Below, one piece after another: positions 44,315 through 54,756 of a DNA stretch of 64,000 nucleotides (positions are counted from its first letter, which is position 1; each line of letters begins with the position of its first letter). The stretch is from an uncultured Eubacterium sp. GTDB taxonomy: Bacteria > Bacillota > Clostridia > Lachnospirales > Lachnospiraceae. The stretch is taken from assembly GCA_949959185.1 (NCBI GenBank), contig CATLIX010000010.1:1-64000 (forward strand). The letters run 5' to 3'. The notes beneath the pieces were generated by a model. That model ran no database searches. It was not told the origin of the DNA and was given only the letters and a program-made list of their open reading frames with translations. The position numbers and the translations under genes were made by a program.

Positions 44315-45760
44315 TCACCTCCTGTTCTGTTCAAATGCATAAGCTGCCTGCAGAATCTTTTTTTCCTGGAAACAGCCGCCGATTAACTGCAGTCCGATGG
44401 GAAGTCCTTTTCTATCTATCCCGCAGGGCAGGGTCATGGCCGGCAGTCCTGCCAGATTTACAGAGACTGTATAAATATCTCCCAGATACATCTTTAAGGG
44501 GTCCTCCAGGCTCTTTCCGATTTCCGGCGCAGTGGTGGGCGCCGCCGGGCCAAGAATCACGTCGTATGTTTCAAAAGCCTGGTCAAAAGCCTGTTTGATC
44601 AGTGCTTTGGTGCGCAGAGCTTTCAGGTAATAAGCGTCATAATAACCGGAACTCAGCACAAAGGAGCCCAGCATAATCCTTCGTTTCACCTCCGGGCCGA
44701 ACCCTTCGGAGCGGGATTTTTTGTACATCTGATGAAGCCCTTCGTATTCCTGGCTGCGGTATCCGTATTTCACTCCGTCAAACCGTGCCAGGTTGGAGCT
44801 GGCTTCAGCACATGCAATGACATAATAAGCCGGAATTGCGTACTCCACCAGGCTTAAATCAAATTCTTCCACCAGGGCGCCCTGCGCTTCCAGCACTTTT
44901 GCCGCCGCAAGAACAGATTCCCGCACTTCCCCATTCAGCCCTTCCCCCAGATAATCTTTCGGAATTCCGATTTTCATACCTTTTACATCTTTTTTCAGTG
45001 CGGAAATAAAATCCGTATCCTTCCGGTTCAGGGAAGTGGAATCTTTCCTGTCATAAGAAGTAATCACTTCCAGAACGGCCGCGCAGTCCGCCACATCCTT
45101 TGCCACCGGCCCAATCTGGTCCAGAGAGGAGCCGTAAGCAATCAGCCCGTACCGGGAAACCGTTCCGTAGGTGGGCTTTAGCCCTGTCACGCCGCAGAAT
45201 GCGGCTGGCTGTCGAATGGAGCCGCCTGTATCGGAGCCCAGTGCATAAAAACATTCCTGAGCCGCCACCGCCGCACAACTTCCTCCGGAGGAACCGCCCG
45301 GCACATGCTTCGGATTCCAGGGGTTCCGGGTAATCCCAAAGGCTGAGGTTTCCGTGGTGCTCCCCATGGCAAATTCATCCATATTGGTTTTGCCCAGAAT
45401 CACCGCACCCGCTTTCTGCAGATTCAGCACTGCTTCCGCTGTGTATGTGGGCACAAAATTTTCCAGGATTCTGGAACTGCATGTGGTCCGCAGCCCTTCG
45501 ATGCACAGATTATCCTTGATTGCCGCGGGAACCCCGGCCAGCGGCCCTTCCAGTTCTCCTCTGCTAATTTTTTCCTGTATTTCGGCTGCCTGTTTCAGGG
45601 CGCCTTCTTCGTCCAGCGTCACATAACTGTGTATCTCCGGCTCCGCCTGATGGATTTGCTCCAGCGTCGCCTGTACTGCTTCTGTCACGCTGATTTCCTT
45701 ATGCTTTATCTTTTCCGCAAGCTGCAGCGCGGTAAATTGTCTGATTTCTTTCACTGACAT
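44315..45760 (-). CDS. gatA: Asp/Glu-tRNA amidotransferase subunit A
   Basis: Glutaminase/amidase subunit of 481 aa. Amidase signature with the Ser-cisSer-Lys triad: Lys in AAIKDN, GGSSGGS for the two Ser, and SDTGGSIRQPAAFCG. The start at 45760 has AGAGGG 7 nt upstream; an earlier ATG at 45778 overlaps gatC but has no site. Sits between gatC and gatB in one operon. Confidence 0.96.
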   Translation of the reverse strand: MSVKEIRQFTALQLAEKIKHKEISVTEAVQATLEQIHQAEPEIHSYVTLDEEGALKQAAEIQEKISRGELEGPLAGVPAAIKDNLCIEGLRTTCSSRILENFVPTYTAEAVLNLQKAGAVILGKTNMDEFAMGSTTETSAFGITRNPWNPKHVPGGSSGGSCAAVAAQECFYALGSDTGGSIRQPAAFCGVTGLKPTYGTVSRYGLIAYGSSLDQIGPVAKDVADCAAVLEVITSYDRKDSTSLNRKDTDFISALKKDVKGMKIGIPKDYLGEGLNGEVRESVLAAAKVLEAQGALVEEFDLSLVEYAIPAYYVIACAEASSNLARFDGVKYGYRSQEYEGLHQMYKKSRSEGFGPEVKRRIMLGSFVLSSGYYDAYYLKALRTKALIKQAFDQAFETYDVILGPAAPTTAPEIGKSLEDPLKMYLGDIYTVSVNLAGLPAMTLPCGIDRKGLPIGLQLIGGCFQEKKILQAAYAFEQNRR

Positions 45761-45774
45761 GGACATTCCCTCTC

Positions 45775-46083
45775 TCATTCCACTGTTTTCGGTACCTGAT
45801 AACTTCCCTCCCGGACTTCCGGCGCATTTTTCAGCATATTTTCACGGTCATCCCCGTTTGTCACCACATCTTCCCGAAACACATTATCTACAGGAAATAC
45901 ATGGGACATGGGCTCCACGCCGGAAGTATCCAGTTCGTTCAGTTTGTCAATATAATCCAGCATTTCCTCCATATCCTTTCTGGCCCGTTCCCGCTCCTCC
46001 TGGGAAAGCTCCAGTTTGGCCAGAATTCCCACATATTCCATGGTTTCATCTGAAATCACATTTCTGCCCTGTTTCTTTTCCAT
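45775..46083 (-). CDS. gatC: Asp/Glu-tRNA amidotransferase subunit C
   Basis: Small belt subunit that wraps GatA and GatB, 102 aa. Matches in the GatC pattern: [35 protein letters not shown] and the C-terminal [17 protein letters not shown] three codons upstream is too close to the AAGGA site, so I use the ATG at 46083. It starts 23 bp after aspS. Confidence 0.93.
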   Translation of the reverse strand: MEKKQGRNVISDETMEYVGILAKLELSQEERERARKDMEEMLDYIDKLNELDTSGVEPMSHVFPVDNVFREDVVTNGDDRENMLKNAPEVREGSYQVPKTVE

Positions 46084-46105
46084 TGTTTCCAATCCTTCCT
46101 CTCTC

Positions 46106-47851
46106 CTAATCCCTGACTTTGATATGCACTTCCCGAAGCTGCTGCTCTGTCACCTGATTCGGCGCGCCGCACATAAGATCCTGGGCATTTCCGTTCATGG
46201 GGTACGCAATCACTTCGCGGATGTTTTCTTCTCCCCGCAGCAACATCAGCATACGGTCAATCCCCGGCGCCATGCCTGCGTGGGGCGGCGCTCCGAACTG
46301 AAACGCGTGGTAGAGGGCGCCGAATTTGCTTTTCAGCGTTTCCTCATCATATCCTGCAATTGCAAAGGCTTTCACCATAACCTGTAAATCGTGGTTGCGG
46401 ACCGCGCCGGAAGACAGCTCCACTCCGTTGCACACAATGTCGTACTGATATGCCAGAATGTCCAAGGGATCCATGGTTTCCAGCGCTTCCAGCCCGCCCT
46501 GGGGCATGGAGAAGGGATTGTGGGTGAAGGTCAGTTCTTTCGTCTGAGGATCCTGCTCAAACATGGGAAAATCATTGACATAACAGAACCGGAACGCATT
46601 TTTTTCCAGTAAGTCCAGCTTCTCTCCCAGCTCCGTACGAATCATACCTGCAAAGTAAGCCGCCCTTTCTTCCCTGTCCGCCATAAAAAATATGGTGTCT
46701 CCTGTCTCAAGGCCGGCAAGGCTGCGGAACTCCTCTTTTAATTCTTCCGGTATAAACTTGTCAATGGGCCCCTTAAAGCTGCCGTCTTCCATCACTTCCA
46801 GATAGCCCAGTCCGCCCATGCCGATTCCGGTGGCAAATTTCAGCAGTTTCCCATGAAAACTTTTGGACATTTCCGCATGTACCCGGATGGCCCGCACGGT
46901 TTTTCCAAGGAATGGCTGAAAGGTACATTTCTGAAAAAATTCTGTCAGATCCATAATCCGCAGAGGGTTCCGCAAATCCGGCTTGTCGGTGCCAAACTCC
47001 AGCATAGCCTGTTTATAGCTGTACACAGGGTAGGGAGCCTTTGTAACTGTGCTTCCCTCCGGTGCAAATTTTTCAAAAACTGCGGACAATACTTCTTCTC
47101 CCACCTGAAATACATCTTCCTGGTCGGCAAAGCTCATTTCAAAATCAAGCTGGTAAAATTCTCCCGGCGAGCGGTCTGCTCTGGCGTCCTCATCCCGGAA
47201 GCAGGGGGCTATCTGGAAATACCTGTCAAAACCGGATACCATCAGAAGCTGTTTGTACTGCTGGGGCGCCTGAGGCAGCGCGTAAAATTTCCCCTTGTAT
47301 TTTCTGGAAGGAACAATATAATCTCTGGCTCCTTCCGGGGAAGAAGCACAGAGAATCGGGGTCTGGATTTCCAGAAATCCCAGTTCTGTCATTTTCTCCC
47401 TCAGATATGCAATGACCCTGGAACGGAAAATAATGTTGTCTTTTACTTTCTGGTTCCGCAAATCCAGATAGCGGTATTTCAAACGCACATCTTCCCGCAC
47501 TTCTCTGCTGGTCATCACTTCAAAGGGCAGAGGTGCATATACGTCTCCCAGAATCTGAATTTCCTTTGCTTCCAGCTCTATGGTTCCCGTGGGAATCTTC
47601 GGGTTGTACGTATCCTCATCCCGCTGTTCGATAATACCCTGAATGGATACCGCCTGTTCCCGGCGGATTCCCTCCAGCAGCTTCCCATCCCGAATCACCA
47701 CCTGCATCACAGCGTACATGTCTCTCAAATCAATAAAAGAAACGCCGCCATGGTCCCGGATGTTTTCCACCCATCCGGCTGCCCGGATGATCCGTCCGAT
47801 ATCTGTTTCACTCACTTTGTTTAACGTTATGTCTCTGTAAATACTGCTCAT
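46106..47851 (-). CDS. aspS: Aspartyl-tRNA synthetase, probably non-discriminating
   Basis: Class IIb synthetase with N-terminal OB-fold ([20 protein letters not shown]), motif 2 ([25 protein letters not shown] loop), a bacterial GAD insertion domain and motif 3 ([10 protein letters not shown]). Start at 47851 with AAGGAG; 41 extra codons upstream are repeat DNA. 581 aa. Because it leads an operon with gatCAB and its T-box seems to read an Asn codon, it probably also charges tRNA(Asn) with Asp. That is inferred from context. Confidence 0.95.
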   Translation of the reverse strand: MSSIYRDITLNKVSETDIGRIIRAAGWVENIRDHGGVSFIDLRDMYAVMQVVIRDGKLLEGIRREQAVSIQGIIEQRDEDTYNPKIPTGTIELEAKEIQILGDVYAPLPFEVMTSREVREDVRLKYRYLDLRNQKVKDNIIFRSRVIAYLREKMTELGFLEIQTPILCASSPEGARDYIVPSRKYKGKFYALPQAPQQYKQLLMVSGFDRYFQIAPCFRDEDARADRSPGEFYQLDFEMSFADQEDVFQVGEEVLSAVFEKFAPEGSTVTKAPYPVYSYKQAMLEFGTDKPDLRNPLRIMDLTEFFQKCTFQPFLGKTVRAIRVHAEMSKSFHGKLLKFATGIGMGGLGYLEVMEDGSFKGPIDKFIPEELKEEFRSLAGLETGDTIFFMADREERAAYFAGMIRTELGEKLDLLEKNAFRFCYVNDFPMFEQDPQTKELTFTHNPFSMPQGGLEALETMDPLDILAYQYDIVCNGVELSSGAVRNHDLQVMVKAFAIAGYDEETLKSKFGALYHAFQFGAPPHAGMAPGIDRMLMLLRGEENIREVIAYPMNGNAQDLMCGAPNQVTEQQLREVHIKVRD

Positions 47852-47922
47852 AATTCCCACTCCTTTTTGCGTATCCGTGAGCTGCGCAATCCAGCAGGGA
47901 AGATTTACCGCACCCTGCTCGC

Positions 47923-48053
47923 CGCGCGCGAGCGGATTGCCTGGCAATAGATTTCCTTTCCGCGAGCTGCGCATCCCGCCCGGAGGGCTTTATCTTACAG
48001 GAAGATACTTTCGCACGTTAGCGCGACACGGTATTTCCTGTAAGATAAAAAAA
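47923..48053. repeat. Palindromic repeat family A, cluster 3, in the aspS leader
   Basis: GC-rich module at 47923-47975 (51 of 53 identical to 22252-22304). It is followed by a palindromic module at 47989-48053 with ends TTTATCTTACAGGAA and TTTCCTGTAAGATAAA. The A-run end merges with the T-box terminator tail. The cluster fills most of the 200 bp between the terminator and aspS. Confidence 0.85.
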
Positions 48054-48345
48054 CCCCGGAATACTTTCGTATTCCGGGGCGAATCTCTTCCAGGGAAATC
48101 CGCGGTACCACCCGCATTGAAAGACTGCTTCCTGCTGCACAGCATCAGGAACATCTGCTTTCCACTCTTATGCTTAACGCGCACAACGTACTGGCCTGCC
48201 CGCCATGAATCTTTTCCCATAAGCTGCTTAACCAGTCTGCTCCGGAGCGTTCCCTTTATCTCCTCTTCCAAACGGCGCTCTCAGTCGGTGACGCCATATT
48301 CCTGTCGGCTTCTGAAAACAAGAGTCTCCTTCAACGCTTTACTAA
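48054..48345 (-). promoter_or_regulatory. T-box leader of aspS-gatCAB, specifier AAC (Asn)
   Basis: The invariant T-box GGTGGTACCGCGG is at 48112-48100. The terminator has arms CCCCGGAATAC at 48054-48064 and 48069-48079, followed in the minus direction by seven T. In the stem I specifier region GGGAACGCTCCGGAGC aligns with the glyQS pattern, placing the codon AAC at 48251-48249. Uncharged tRNA(Asn) would therefore pair with the leader and allow read-through. Confidence 0.9.
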
Positions 48346-48405
48346 GTTGATGTTTTTTAGTTATGGGTTATCTTAGCACAGATTATTCTGTTTTGCAAGA
48401 AAAAT

Positions 48406-50226
48406 TTACAATTTAAATTTATTTGCCTGGTCATTCTGCCTGCGACTCAGTTCTACCAGTCCCCTGGTATCTTCGGTACACTCGTCAATGGTCTGAGACA
48501 GAAGAGTCATGCTGGCGCTGGTTTCTTCTGTGGACGCCGCACTCTCCTCCACCACGCTTGCCAGACTGTTGGCAGAGTCTGTAACAATCTGTTTCAGGGA
48601 ATTCAGAATCTCTGTCTGTCCGCCGATTTCTTTTGTCACTTCTTCAACCATGGCTACTTCTTCTTTCAAATGCTGAAATGCAACTCTGGTTTCCTGCAGA
48701 CATTTCTGCTGCTTCTGCACATTGTTCGTAACTTCCTGCATTTTATTGACGGAAACTTCCACATTATGCACCAGTTCTTTCACTATTTCTTCAATCTCCT
48801 GGGCATTTCCGGAAGATTCCTCGGAAAGATTCCGGATTTCTTCTGCCACAACTGCAAATCCTCTGCCGGCTTCTCCGGCTCTGGCCGCCTCTATGCTGGC
48901 ATTCAGGGAAAGCAGATTGGTCTGGGCTGCCAGCCCTTTGATAATCTCAATGGTTTTATTGATATTGGCGGCGGAGTCATTATTCTTATTGGTCTGTTCT
49001 GATACCACATCAATGGTTTCAATGGTCAGTCTTGTAATCTGATCCAGTTCCCGAATACTCTCAGAAGCCCCTGCTGAATGGGTTGCCATGGCAGAAACTG
49101 CTTCTTCCAGCTTATGTACACCGCTCTTTTCTACTTCAATAACATCTCCCAGTTCCCCAATTTTCTCATTTACGGTCTCTGTCTCATTAGCCTGGCTGGT
49201 AGCTCCCTGTGCCAGGTCTTCAATGGCCTGATTGGTATCCCGGATACTGGTCAGAATATAACCGAACTTCTCACTGAACTTTTCACTGCTCTGATTCAGA
49301 GATTCTCCTGTATGGAGAACACTGCCAATCATAGTTGCCAGAGATTCCCGCACATTATCCAGGGAACGTGCCATTTCTCCAATCTCGTCATTCCTTTGCA
49401 GCAATACAGGGCTGACGGTAAAACTCAGATCTCCCACTGCTGCCTGGCGAAGATGAGCCTCCACCATCTTAATACCTTTTGTTATCCGCATACCACCCAC
49501 TGTGGAAATTACTATCGCTATAATCAGCATAACAACAGCCGCAACTCCGTAAATCATAAGCATACCGGAGAATTCTTTCTGGATATTATCTTTCTGGCTG
49601 TCAATCTTTGCATTCATTTCATCCACATAATTTCCGGTGGCAACGGCCCAGCCCCAGGGCTCAAACATCTCAGAATAGGCAATCTTGGGCGCAACAGTCA
49701 CACCGTCTGCCTTGGTAAAATAAAATTCATTGTAGCCGCCTCCGGCTTTTGCTGCTGACACCACATTCTGCGTCACTTTCACACCGTTCTGATCTGTTAA
49801 ATCCTTCCGGTTGGTACCTTCCTGATCTGTCAGAATCGGATGTTCAACCAGCACATAATCCTCTCCGTCAATCCAGATATAACCGGAGCCGTCATCCCGG
49901 TAACGCATGGAACGCACTGCGTCCTTCGCTCTCTGCTGCGCCTCTTCCTCCGTCATTTCACCGCTTTTAAACCTGTCATAATAGCGCTGAATCAGTGCCA
50001 GGGCTCCCTGTACCTGAGATTTGATTTCCATGGAATAACCGTCTGTCATGGACTCCTCATACAAATCCACTGACTCATCCATGGACTGTCTCAGATAATA
50101 AACGCCCAGACATGCCAGACCAATTGTCGGAACAGACACCATAATACAGATAATGGAAACCAGCATAACGGTCAGGCTTTTAAAGCCTTTCGTCTTCGGT
50201 TTCTTAACTTCCATATTTTCATTCAT
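48406..50226 (-). CDS. Methyl-accepting chemotaxis protein with single Cache domain
   Basis: 606 aa. Signal-anchor helix (residues 15-40), then an extracellular sCache_2-type sensor ([33 protein letters not shown]), second helix (about 215-240), HAMP and a long coiled-coil signalling domain. The hairpin tip has [20 protein letters not shown] and the conserved [18 protein letters not shown]. Carboxylic acids or amino acids are common ligands. No che genes are nearby. Confidence 0.92.
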   Translation of the reverse strand: MNENMEVKKPKTKGFKSLTVMLVSIICIMVSVPTIGLACLGVYYLRQSMDESVDLYEESMTDGYSMEIKSQVQGALALIQRYYDRFKSGEMTEEEAQQRAKDAVRSMRYRDDGSGYIWIDGEDYVLVEHPILTDQEGTNRKDLTDQNGVKVTQNVVSAAKAGGGYNEFYFTKADGVTVAPKIAYSEMFEPWGWAVATGNYVDEMNAKIDSQKDNIQKEFSGMLMIYGVAAVVMLIIAIVISTVGGMRITKGIKMVEAHLRQAAVGDLSFTVSPVLLQRNDEIGEMARSLDNVRESLATMIGSVLHTGESLNQSSEKFSEKFGYILTSIRDTNQAIEDLAQGATSQANETETVNEKIGELGDVIEVEKSGVHKLEEAVSAMATHSAGASESIRELDQITRLTIETIDVVSEQTNKNNDSAANINKTIEIIKGLAAQTNLLSLNASIEAARAGEAGRGFAVVAEEIRNLSEESSGNAQEIEEIVKELVHNVEVSVNKMQEVTNNVQKQQKCLQETRVAFQHLKEEVAMVEEVTKEIGGQTEILNSLKQIVTDSANSLASVVEESAASTEETSASMTLLSQTIDECTEDTRGLVELSRRQNDQANKFKL

Positions 50227-50266
50227 ATAATCCCACCTTCCACATTTACTGCCTGTTGATACTTCT

Positions 50267-50294
50267 ATTATACAGTTTTCCCAATATAAGTCAA
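50267..50294 (-). promoter_or_regulatory. Sigma-A promoter of the chemoreceptor gene
   Basis: Minus strand TTGACT (50294-50289), 16-bp spacer, TATAAT (50272-50267), 41 bp upstream of the start. The rest of the 50227-50445 gap is AT-rich with no gene. Confidence 0.8.
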
Positions 50295-50445
50295 TGAAAT
50301 TGGAGATTATTTGTTAATTTTACCGTTATCTAATTTTCACCATTGTGCAAATATAGTGCTATTTTACTATTATTCACTGCTTTTTCAGCAAAAATTTCTG
50401 TTTTATCGCCAAAACCTGCTTATACCGGGATATTTCCGGACAATA

Positions 50446-51300
50446 TCAGGTTATGTCCAGACCGGCCAGTTGCCTGGCCAGACCATCTGCCGTATCAGAA
50501 AAAAATATGCCATGACTGTTTATTTTCTCCTGACACATGGTAAGATTCCTGGGATTCCCGCGGAAGGCTTCTTCATTTTTCTGCAGCCTGTCCGTATTCA
50601 GTCCCAGATTTTCAAACACTCCACGCACTATCTCATAAGTACTCTTCTCATTGGGCGAGCCAAAATTGTACACACCTCCCGGAAGTTCAAATGCTTTTTC
50701 CAGATGTTCTGCCACTTCATTTACATCCGTAATGCCCCGTCTGTCCCATACCGGCAATTTTATGGCTTCTTCACCTGCAATCTGAGAAATCAGCGTCCGG
50801 AAAAAATCACTGTGTTCCCCTTCTTTTCCCGTTTTCACATCGTACATCCAGGACAGACGCAGCAGCACGCAGTCCGGATTTGCACGGAGACATTCCTGTT
50901 CTGCCCTTAGTTTCTCCTGCCCGTACAAATTACAGGGACTGAGCGCTTCCTCCTCCCGGTGAGCTCCGGAAAAGCTGCTGCCGAAATACACCTGGTCCGA
51001 ACTGCAGAGCATACATTTTGCCTGCACGTCCCCGGCTGCTTTTGCAAGGTTTATACTTCCGTCCACATTGATTTTCCAGGAACGTTCCGGCTCTTTTTCA
51101 CACTGGCCCACATCTGAGACAGCGGCGCAGTGAATCACCACATCCGGCCGGTAAGTTTCAGCCATGCGCCTGACGCTTCCTTCGTCTGTGATATCCAGTT
51201 CCGCGTGAGCTGGTGTATATATTTCATATTTTTGTGCGTAGAATGAGGCAATTCTGCTTCCAAGAAAACCGGAGGCTCCGGTCAGTAAGATTTTTTTCAT
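50446..51300 (-). CDS. RmlD-like NAD(P)-dependent sugar-nucleotide reductase
   Basis: Extended SDR of 284 aa. Cofactor motif TGASGFLGSRIA at the N-terminus, VVIHCAAVSDVGQCE, and active-site YGQEKLRAEQ (Y-x-x-x-K) after SSDQVYFG. Closest in layout to dTDP-4-dehydrorhamnose reductase and related epimerases. No rhamnose genes are nearby, so the exact substrate is open. It lies 16 bp downstream of hsdR and could be transcribed with it. Confidence 0.85.
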   Translation of the reverse strand: MKKILLTGASGFLGSRIASFYAQKYEIYTPAHAELDITDEGSVRRMAETYRPDVVIHCAAVSDVGQCEKEPERSWKINVDGSINLAKAAGDVQAKCMLCSSDQVYFGSSFSGAHREEEALSPCNLYGQEKLRAEQECLRANPDCVLLRLSWMYDVKTGKEGEHSDFFRTLISQIAGEEAIKLPVWDRRGITDVNEVAEHLEKAFELPGGVYNFGSPNEKSTYEIVRGVFENLGLNTDRLQKNEEAFRGNPRNLTMCQEKINSHGIFFSDTADGLARQLAGLDIT

Positions 51301-51315
51301 TTGGTTCCTCCTGAA

Positions 51316-54300
51316 TTACGCCATAACGGGAACTGCATGTTCCCTGATATCATTAATTGCCGCTATCAGAGAAGCCCTTGTTTTTGCGTCAAACATTTTA
51401 ATAAAAGGCACAGGCTTGTCAAAGGGCGGTTTCTGCAAATCCATAATATTTTCCATGTACCCGTTCTGCTCCATATGGTTGATAATCTTGTAAACGAACT
51501 GTATCTGCCTCTGATTCAGAGATTCATCATTGATAAATGCTGAAAATGCTGCCATGGCAGCTTCATGGTCCAGTTTCGCAATTTTCCTCACCAGAAGTCC
51601 GAAGGGAGTATCTCCAAATTCCCGCTGGTAATCTTCCCTGCTTCCCAGTTCTTCTGTCAGCACCCGCTCCAGCTCCCGATAGTCTTCTTCTGTCAGCTGC
51701 TTATTGTGGAACAGCTTATAAATTGCCAGAGAATCCCTGTGTTCCTCCACATAGCGGTTTACTTTTCTGCGGTAATTTTCAAAATCATAAGCGGCACCTA
51801 ACTGAACCCCTTCTTTTTCCTCCAGAACCGGATCCTGAAGTCTTGTCATAATCGACTTCCTGGAAGAGTTTTCCGCCAGAAATTTCATCAGTCCCCGTAA
51901 TTTGCTTCTTACATGCTCCAGCCGGAGGGCATCCGTATCTTTCCAGAAATTCTCTGTATTTATCTCTTCTATCAGTTTTAACTCTGCTTCAATCTGAGGA
52001 ATATTTGCCTTTTTTTCCAGTTCCTCTGCAATTTCACACAACTGTTTTTTCCCTCGCTGAAATCCGGAAGCCTTTCCCAGTTTTGCCAGTACCATTCCAT
52101 ACATGAAATTATCGAATCTTTTTGCCATCTCATCGTTATCTTCCATGGTGACAATGGGGGCAATTTCCCGAAGCAGTTCCCCTTCGTCCGTTTCATTCAG
52201 GCACTGAAATATTTCTTTGTTTCTGTATTTTTCCACATATTTTCTTTTCAGTTTTACAGATATCAGCCCGTCATTCAGCTCACCTGCCTGTTTACAGCAG
52301 ATTTCCACCAGCTCATTTCTCCAGTTTCGATATACCTCCTCCGAAAAACATTTTTCCTGAAAAGCGGTAATCAGCCGGATTCTTTTCCCATATATCATTT
52401 CCGACAGGGATTTGGCCTCACTGCCCTCATATCCTTTTGGCTTTGTACCAAAAAATTCAAAATTATTGCAATAGTCAAAAATAATAAATCTTCTTTTTCC
52501 CGTATACTCTCCGTCAATCTGATCCACACAGATTAAATCCTCCGCCAGCCTGGTTCCACGGCCAATCATCTGCCAGAATTTGGTTTTGGAGCGTACTTTC
52601 TTAAAAAATACCAGGTTCACACACTCCGGCACATCAATTCCCGTATCCATCATATCCACAGAAATTGCAATATGAGGCTCCCCCTGAGGCTTTTTAAAAT
52701 CATCTATCACAGTCTGAGCATAAGCGTCGTCACAGAGAACCCTCTGAGCAAAGGTGCCGCAATATTTCGGATATAGCTTATTGAAACACTTCAGGATAAA
52801 TTCGGCATGTTTCTTATTCTGAGCAAATATAATAGTCTTCCCGATTCTGTCCCCGCCTGCTGTTTTAACGCCCCGTTCCATCAAATCCTGCAGCACGCGT
52901 TCTACCGTAAGCTCATTAAATACAAAACGGTTCAGTGCTTCCGACGGTATAAAATCCGGCATGGCTCCATCCTCTTCCTCAAAATCCTCCTCGTACCTTT
53001 CCCGGTCTGCCGCAGACAGTTTTTCATAGGTAATGCCGTCATTTAAAAATTCTGTTTTTACGATATATGTGTAATACGGAACCAGTACATGATCCTGTTC
53101 CACCGCAGTTTCATAATCATAAGCGTAAGTGGGAACGTCATGTTCCATTTCAAAAAAATCATAAGTATTCCGGTCCACATCCGTTTTGGGCGTTGCGGTA
53201 AGCCCCACCAGGATTGCGTCAAAATATTCGAAAATTGCCCTGTATTTTTTGAAAATGCTTCTGTGGCTTTCATCAATGATGATTAAATCAAAATGGGTTG
53301 GGGTATAAAATCTGTTTCCTTCTTCATTTTTCACAGAATCAATGGCATTCAGCATGGTGGGATAGGTGGAAAACACAATTCTGGCATTTTTATCGTCTTT
53401 TCCGGTACACAGATTACAGAGGGACATATCCGGCAGGTAATTTTTAAAATCATCCTTCGCCTGTTTTACCAGCGCCAGCCGGTCCGCCAGAAACAGAATA
53501 TTCGTTGCCTGTCCCGCCCGGCTGAATACATCGGTCAGACTTGCGGCCGTTCTGGTCTTCCCGGTTCCTGTGGCCATAACCAGGAGATTTTTCCGATGGC
53601 CCTGCATAACATTTTCACATACGGCACGAATGGCTTCTTTCTGGTAGTAACGGTCTGTAATTCTGTCATCAACGGGAACTGACAGCAGGTCTTTTTTCTC
53701 GGTTCTGCGGTTCATCAGCTTCTGCAAATCACCTTTGCTGAACATTCCGCTGACACTTCGCTGGGGGCTGGATAAATCATCCCAGAAATAAGTTTCAAAC
53801 CCATTGCTGGTAAACATCATGGGGCGTCTGCCGAATTTCCGTTCCAGGCAGTCTGCATACAACATGGCCTGCCTTCTTCCCGCATTGGGATCTGCGCCCG
53901 TCCGTTTTGCCTCCACCAGGGCCAGGGGCAGCCCGTCTTTTCCAAACAGTACATAATCCACATAGCCTTTCTGTCCCAGCACGCCCGTCATATCATTTAC
54001 CTGATATTCCTCCCACACATCAGCGTCTTCTCCGGTAAATTTCCAGCCGAGTTCTTCCAGATCCACATCAATAAATTTCTTTCTGGTCTCCCATTCGGTA
54101 ATATCTTCCGCAACAAAGGTACGTTCCTGTCTGTGCATTTCTTTTTGAGCAGTAAGGCGTTCTGCCATCTGTTCCACCTGTTTGCGGAGTTTTTCGATTT
54201 CAGCGTCTTTTTCTTCCAGAAGGGATTCCTGTTCTTTAATCTTCCTGGTATTTACCACGACTTTCTCTCTGGGAATTCTGGCTTCCTCAAATTTACGTTC

Positions 54301-54690
54301 CGTATAATCCGCGCCATAACAGTAATCAATCCACTGGATAAATTCAAACAGGCCCCGCATGGACATCACCGCGTCGCTGGCCCGCACACTTTTTTCCGTA
54401 TGTACCGCCAGATTTCCAAGTTTAATAATATAACGCAGTTTTCCCCATGTATTCGAATCCAGCGCAAACCGAAACGTTGGTTCATGAATCAGAGACTGCA
54501 GGTTGTCTCTGTATGGCATCTGAATGGATTTATCAGCAGAATACACCCATTTTACCGCAAGCTCCAGGGCTTTGCGGCAGCCTGCGGCACACATGGCCGG
54601 AGAGGTACGGTATACTTTCTCCGCTTCTATTGCCGCAGGGGCAAACATAAGATATTCCTGCCTGGTTTCCAGAAAGTTAAAATTTGACAT
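51316..54690 (-). CDS. hsdR: Type I restriction enzyme R subunit (EcoEI-like)
   Basis: 1124 aa motor and nuclease subunit. A DUF4145-like N-terminus (20-120) and a coiled coil (150-190) come first. The PD-(D/E)XK nuclease has Asp245 (GYVDY) and Glu260-x-Lys262 (VEAK). SF2 translocase motifs are Walker A ATGTGKT (373-379), DESH (473-476), GLTATP, and motif VI MIGRGTRL. It cleaves DNA away from unmodified sites when joined to HsdM and HsdS. It is separated from hsdM/hsdS by about 9 kb of other genes on the same strand. Confidence 0.93.
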   Translation of the reverse strand: MSNFNFLETRQEYLMFAPAAIEAEKVYRTSPAMCAAGCRKALELAVKWVYSADKSIQMPYRDNLQSLIHEPTFRFALDSNTWGKLRYIIKLGNLAVHTEKSVRASDAVMSMRGLFEFIQWIDYCYGADYTERKFEEARIPREKVVVNTRKIKEQESLLEEKDAEIEKLRKQVEQMAERLTAQKEMHRQERTFVAEDITEWETRKKFIDVDLEELGWKFTGEDADVWEEYQVNDMTGVLGQKGYVDYVLFGKDGLPLALVEAKRTGADPNAGRRQAMLYADCLERKFGRRPMMFTSNGFETYFWDDLSSPQRSVSGMFSKGDLQKLMNRRTEKKDLLSVPVDDRITDRYYQKEAIRAVCENVMQGHRKNLLVMATGTGKTRTAASLTDVFSRAGQATNILFLADRLALVKQAKDDFKNYLPDMSLCNLCTGKDDKNARIVFSTYPTMLNAIDSVKNEEGNRFYTPTHFDLIIIDESHRSIFKKYRAIFEYFDAILVGLTATPKTDVDRNTYDFFEMEHDVPTYAYDYETAVEQDHVLVPYYTYIVKTEFLNDGITYEKLSAADRERYEEDFEEEDGAMPDFIPSEALNRFVFNELTVERVLQDLMERGVKTAGGDRIGKTIIFAQNKKHAEFILKCFNKLYPKYCGTFAQRVLCDDAYAQTVIDDFKKPQGEPHIAISVDMMDTGIDVPECVNLVFFKKVRSKTKFWQMIGRGTRLAEDLICVDQIDGEYTGKRRFIIFDYCNNFEFFGTKPKGYEGSEAKSLSEMIYGKRIRLITAFQEKCFSEEVYRNWRNELVEICCKQAGELNDGLISVKLKRKYVEKYRNKEIFQCLNETDEGELLREIAPIVTMEDNDEMAKRFDNFMYGMVLAKLGKASGFQRGKKQLCEIAEELEKKANIPQIEAELKLIEEINTENFWKDTDALRLEHVRSKLRGLMKFLAENSSRKSIMTRLQDPVLEEKEGVQLGAAYDFENYRRKVNRYVEEHRDSLAIYKLFHNKQLTEEDYRELERVLTEELGSREDYQREFGDTPFGLLVRKIAKLDHEAAMAAFSAFINDESLNQRQIQFVYKIINHMEQNGYMENIMDLQKPPFDKPVPFIKMFDAKTRASLIAAINDIREHAVPVMA

Positions 54691-54719
54691 CGGAAATCCC
54701 CCTTATCCTTTGTTTCATC

Positions 54720-54750
54720 GTAACAGTTCAACCTTCGGCGGAACTGTTAT
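54720..54750. mobile_element. 31-bp IS66-type mini-element
   Basis: GTAACAGTTC at one end and GAACTGTTAT at the other enclose only 11 bp. The flanks carry the 8-bp direct repeat GTTTCATC (54712-54719 and 54751-54758). Same ends as the 133-bp element at 29458. It lies between hsdR and the alpha/beta hydrolase stop codon. Confidence 0.85.
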
Positions 54751-54756
54751 GTTTCA

